Positions 37,217-37,697 of a DNA stretch of 37,697 bases are shown here, piece after piece. Positions within the stretch are counted from its first letter, which is position 1. Each line of letters opens with the position of its first letter. The stretch lies in assembly GCA_023091735.1 (NCBI GenBank), contig JALKBU010000477.1, positions 1 through 37,697 on the forward strand. Direction: 5' to 3'. A model generated the notes under the pieces. The model saw only the letters and a list, made by a program, of their open reading frames with translations. It was not told the DNA's origin and did no database searches. The translations under genes were made by a program, and so were the position numbers. This DNA is from Trichomonas tenax. Its lineage: Eukaryota; Parabasalia; Trichomonadida; Trichomonadidae.

Positions 37217-37263
37217 AGATGTTCGCACCATCCACGACTGCGCCGTGGATGGTGCGAACATCT
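37217..37263. terminator. Perfect 20-bp stem-loop at a stop codon, followed by T-run
   Basis: Arms 37217-37236 (AGATGTTCGCACCATCCACG) and 37244-37263 are exact reverse complements, with a 7-base loop ACTGCGC. The stem overlaps the last two bases of the TAG stop codon of the A+T-rich gene and is followed by TTTTT. It is far richer in G+C than its surroundings. It looks like a 3'-end or processing signal. Alternatives are a transposon end or a structure shared with a convergent gene. Confidence 0.55.
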
Positions 37264-37380
37264 TTTTAAATATATTTACAGAATTAGTTTTACAAGTTAG
37301 GGTCCACCCATATAGAAAATAAATTTTTGAATTACTTACAAAACTAACGTTAATTTTATTTTAAAAATTATGACTTTATA

Positions 37381-37600
37381 AAATGTATTCAGTTTTGAAA
37401 AAATTTATGACTAACTAACTAACTAAGAAAAGAAAGCGAAAGGAAATGGGGAGTAAGAAATTTTGAAAAATAATTTTAGTGGTTATGAGAGAAAATGTAT
37501 TCGGATTTAAAAAATAATTTATGACTAACTAACTAACTAAAAAAAGAAAGCGAAAGGATTTGGGGGTAAGGAAATTTTGAAAAATAATTTTAGTGGTTAT
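37381..37600. repeat. Tandem duplication, two copies with a 112-bp period
   Basis: Copy 1 (37381-37486) and copy 2 (37493-37600) share AAATGTATTC, ATGACTAACTAACTAACTAA, AAAGAAAGCGAAAGGA, and a 3' block running from AAATTTTGAAAAATAA to TTTTAGTGGTTAT. Within each lies an (ACTA)n microsatellite. Copy 2 ends at the stop codon of the minus-strand gene that follows, so the duplicated unit includes its 3' flank. Confidence 0.75.
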
Positions 37601-37697
37601 TCTGATTTCTTTTCTTCCTCTTCTTTCTTCTTTTCTTCTTCTTCCTTCATTCTTTTTGCGATCCATCTAGGATTCTTCTGTCTTCCTGCAGCAAGTG
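37597..37697 (-). CDS. 3' end of a gene with a Lys/Glu-rich tail, cut by the window edge
   Basis: On the minus strand the last 32 codons are visible. They read LAAGRQKNPRWIAKRMK and then an alternating Glu/Lys tail ending in SE and TAA (37599-37597). The WIAKRM segment and charged tail look like genuine protein rather than random sequence. The gene enters from beyond 37697. No family can be assigned from this much. Confidence 0.5.
   Translation of the reverse strand, partial: LAAGRQKNPRWIAKRMKEEEEKKKEEEEKKSE

Larger units (their letters stand above)
36132..37218 (+). pseudogene. Small A+T-rich gene apparently interrupted by an inverted-repeat element
   Basis: The downstream part (36862-37218) is an open frame of about 118 codons, Lys/Asn/Ile/Tyr-rich, ending in TAG at 37216-37218. 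It has no ATG near its 5' end; its first internal ATG is about 59 codons in. Upstream of the element, an ATG at 36132 opens a frame that reaches GCCGAGAT at 36152-36159. The same 8 bases recur at 36861-36868, in the same frame as the downstream part. The intact gene would have been about 125 codons. Function unknown; no domain recognised. Its base composition is more A+T-rich than that of the ordinary genes in the window, suggesting a different origin. The frame continuity could be chance, since the left piece is only nine codons. Confidence 0.4.

Noticed and set aside
37410..37540. ACTAAC-rich tracts as spliceosomal branch points
   Set aside because: They are part of an (ACTA)n microsatellite in both tandem copies and have no accompanying donor or acceptor site.
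1..37697. CRISPR arrays, bacterial operons, rRNA genes
   Set aside because: No spaced identical repeats, no Shine-Dalgarno-linked gene strings and no rRNA-like sequence were seen; the genes are eukaryotic.

Overview
The window looks like nuclear DNA of a parabasalid flagellate, most likely Trichomonas vaginalis or a close relative such as Tritrichomonas. It is A+T-rich, and its genes are intron-free with short spacers. Several start codons lie just downstream of a TCA(C/T)T sequence that matches the trichomonad initiator (Inr). The gene content is plainly eukaryotic: axonemal proteins, an ATR-type PIKK, TKL and CAMK kinases, a Myb factor and a RING protein. Species assignment is inference, since no rRNA or other marker is present.

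Layout. 1-1079 is a non-coding flank with a G+C-richer patch that may be a decayed gene. 1080-8819 holds a TKL kinase with an armadillo-like tail, a POC1-like WD40 centriole protein divergent from a dynein-2 light intermediate chain, and a beta-helix protein ending in two RING fingers. 9367-20165 holds a CFAP58-like coiled-coil protein, an ankyrin protein, a calcineurin-like phosphoesterase, a radial spoke head protein (RSP4/6) and a CFAP100-like protein. 21077-25079 holds a two-repeat Myb factor, an Old Yellow Enzyme-type flavoprotein, a broken gene on the minus strand and a small ubiquitin-like protein. 25919-35277 holds ATR, a SNF1/MARK-type kinase with a UBA-like segment, and the leucine-rich dynein light chain LC1. 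35278-37697 is mobile or virus-like territory.

Six of the fifteen well-supported genes (POC1, D2LIC, CFAP58, RSP4/6, CFAP100, LC1) belong to the basal body, intraflagellar transport or axoneme. They act at different places: basal body, retrograde transport, the modifier of inner arms (MIA) complex, the radial spoke head and the outer-arm motor. Each gene has its own spacer and both strands are used, so this is co-location rather than an operon.

The most unusual structure is at the right end. A roughly 685-bp element (36160-36844) has inverted repeats of about 135 bp, and its interior holds a degenerate tRNA-like sequence with A and B boxes and a T-run on the minus strand. It appears to have landed inside a small, very A+T-rich gene: an 8-bp direct repeat flanks it, and the two gene pieces are in the same reading frame. 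That gene ends exactly at a perfect 20-bp stem-loop. Beyond it lie a 112-bp-period tandem duplication and the 3' end of a lysine/glutamate-rich gene that runs off the window. No viral or Maverick hallmark protein is visible, so calling this end part of a larger element is a hypothesis.
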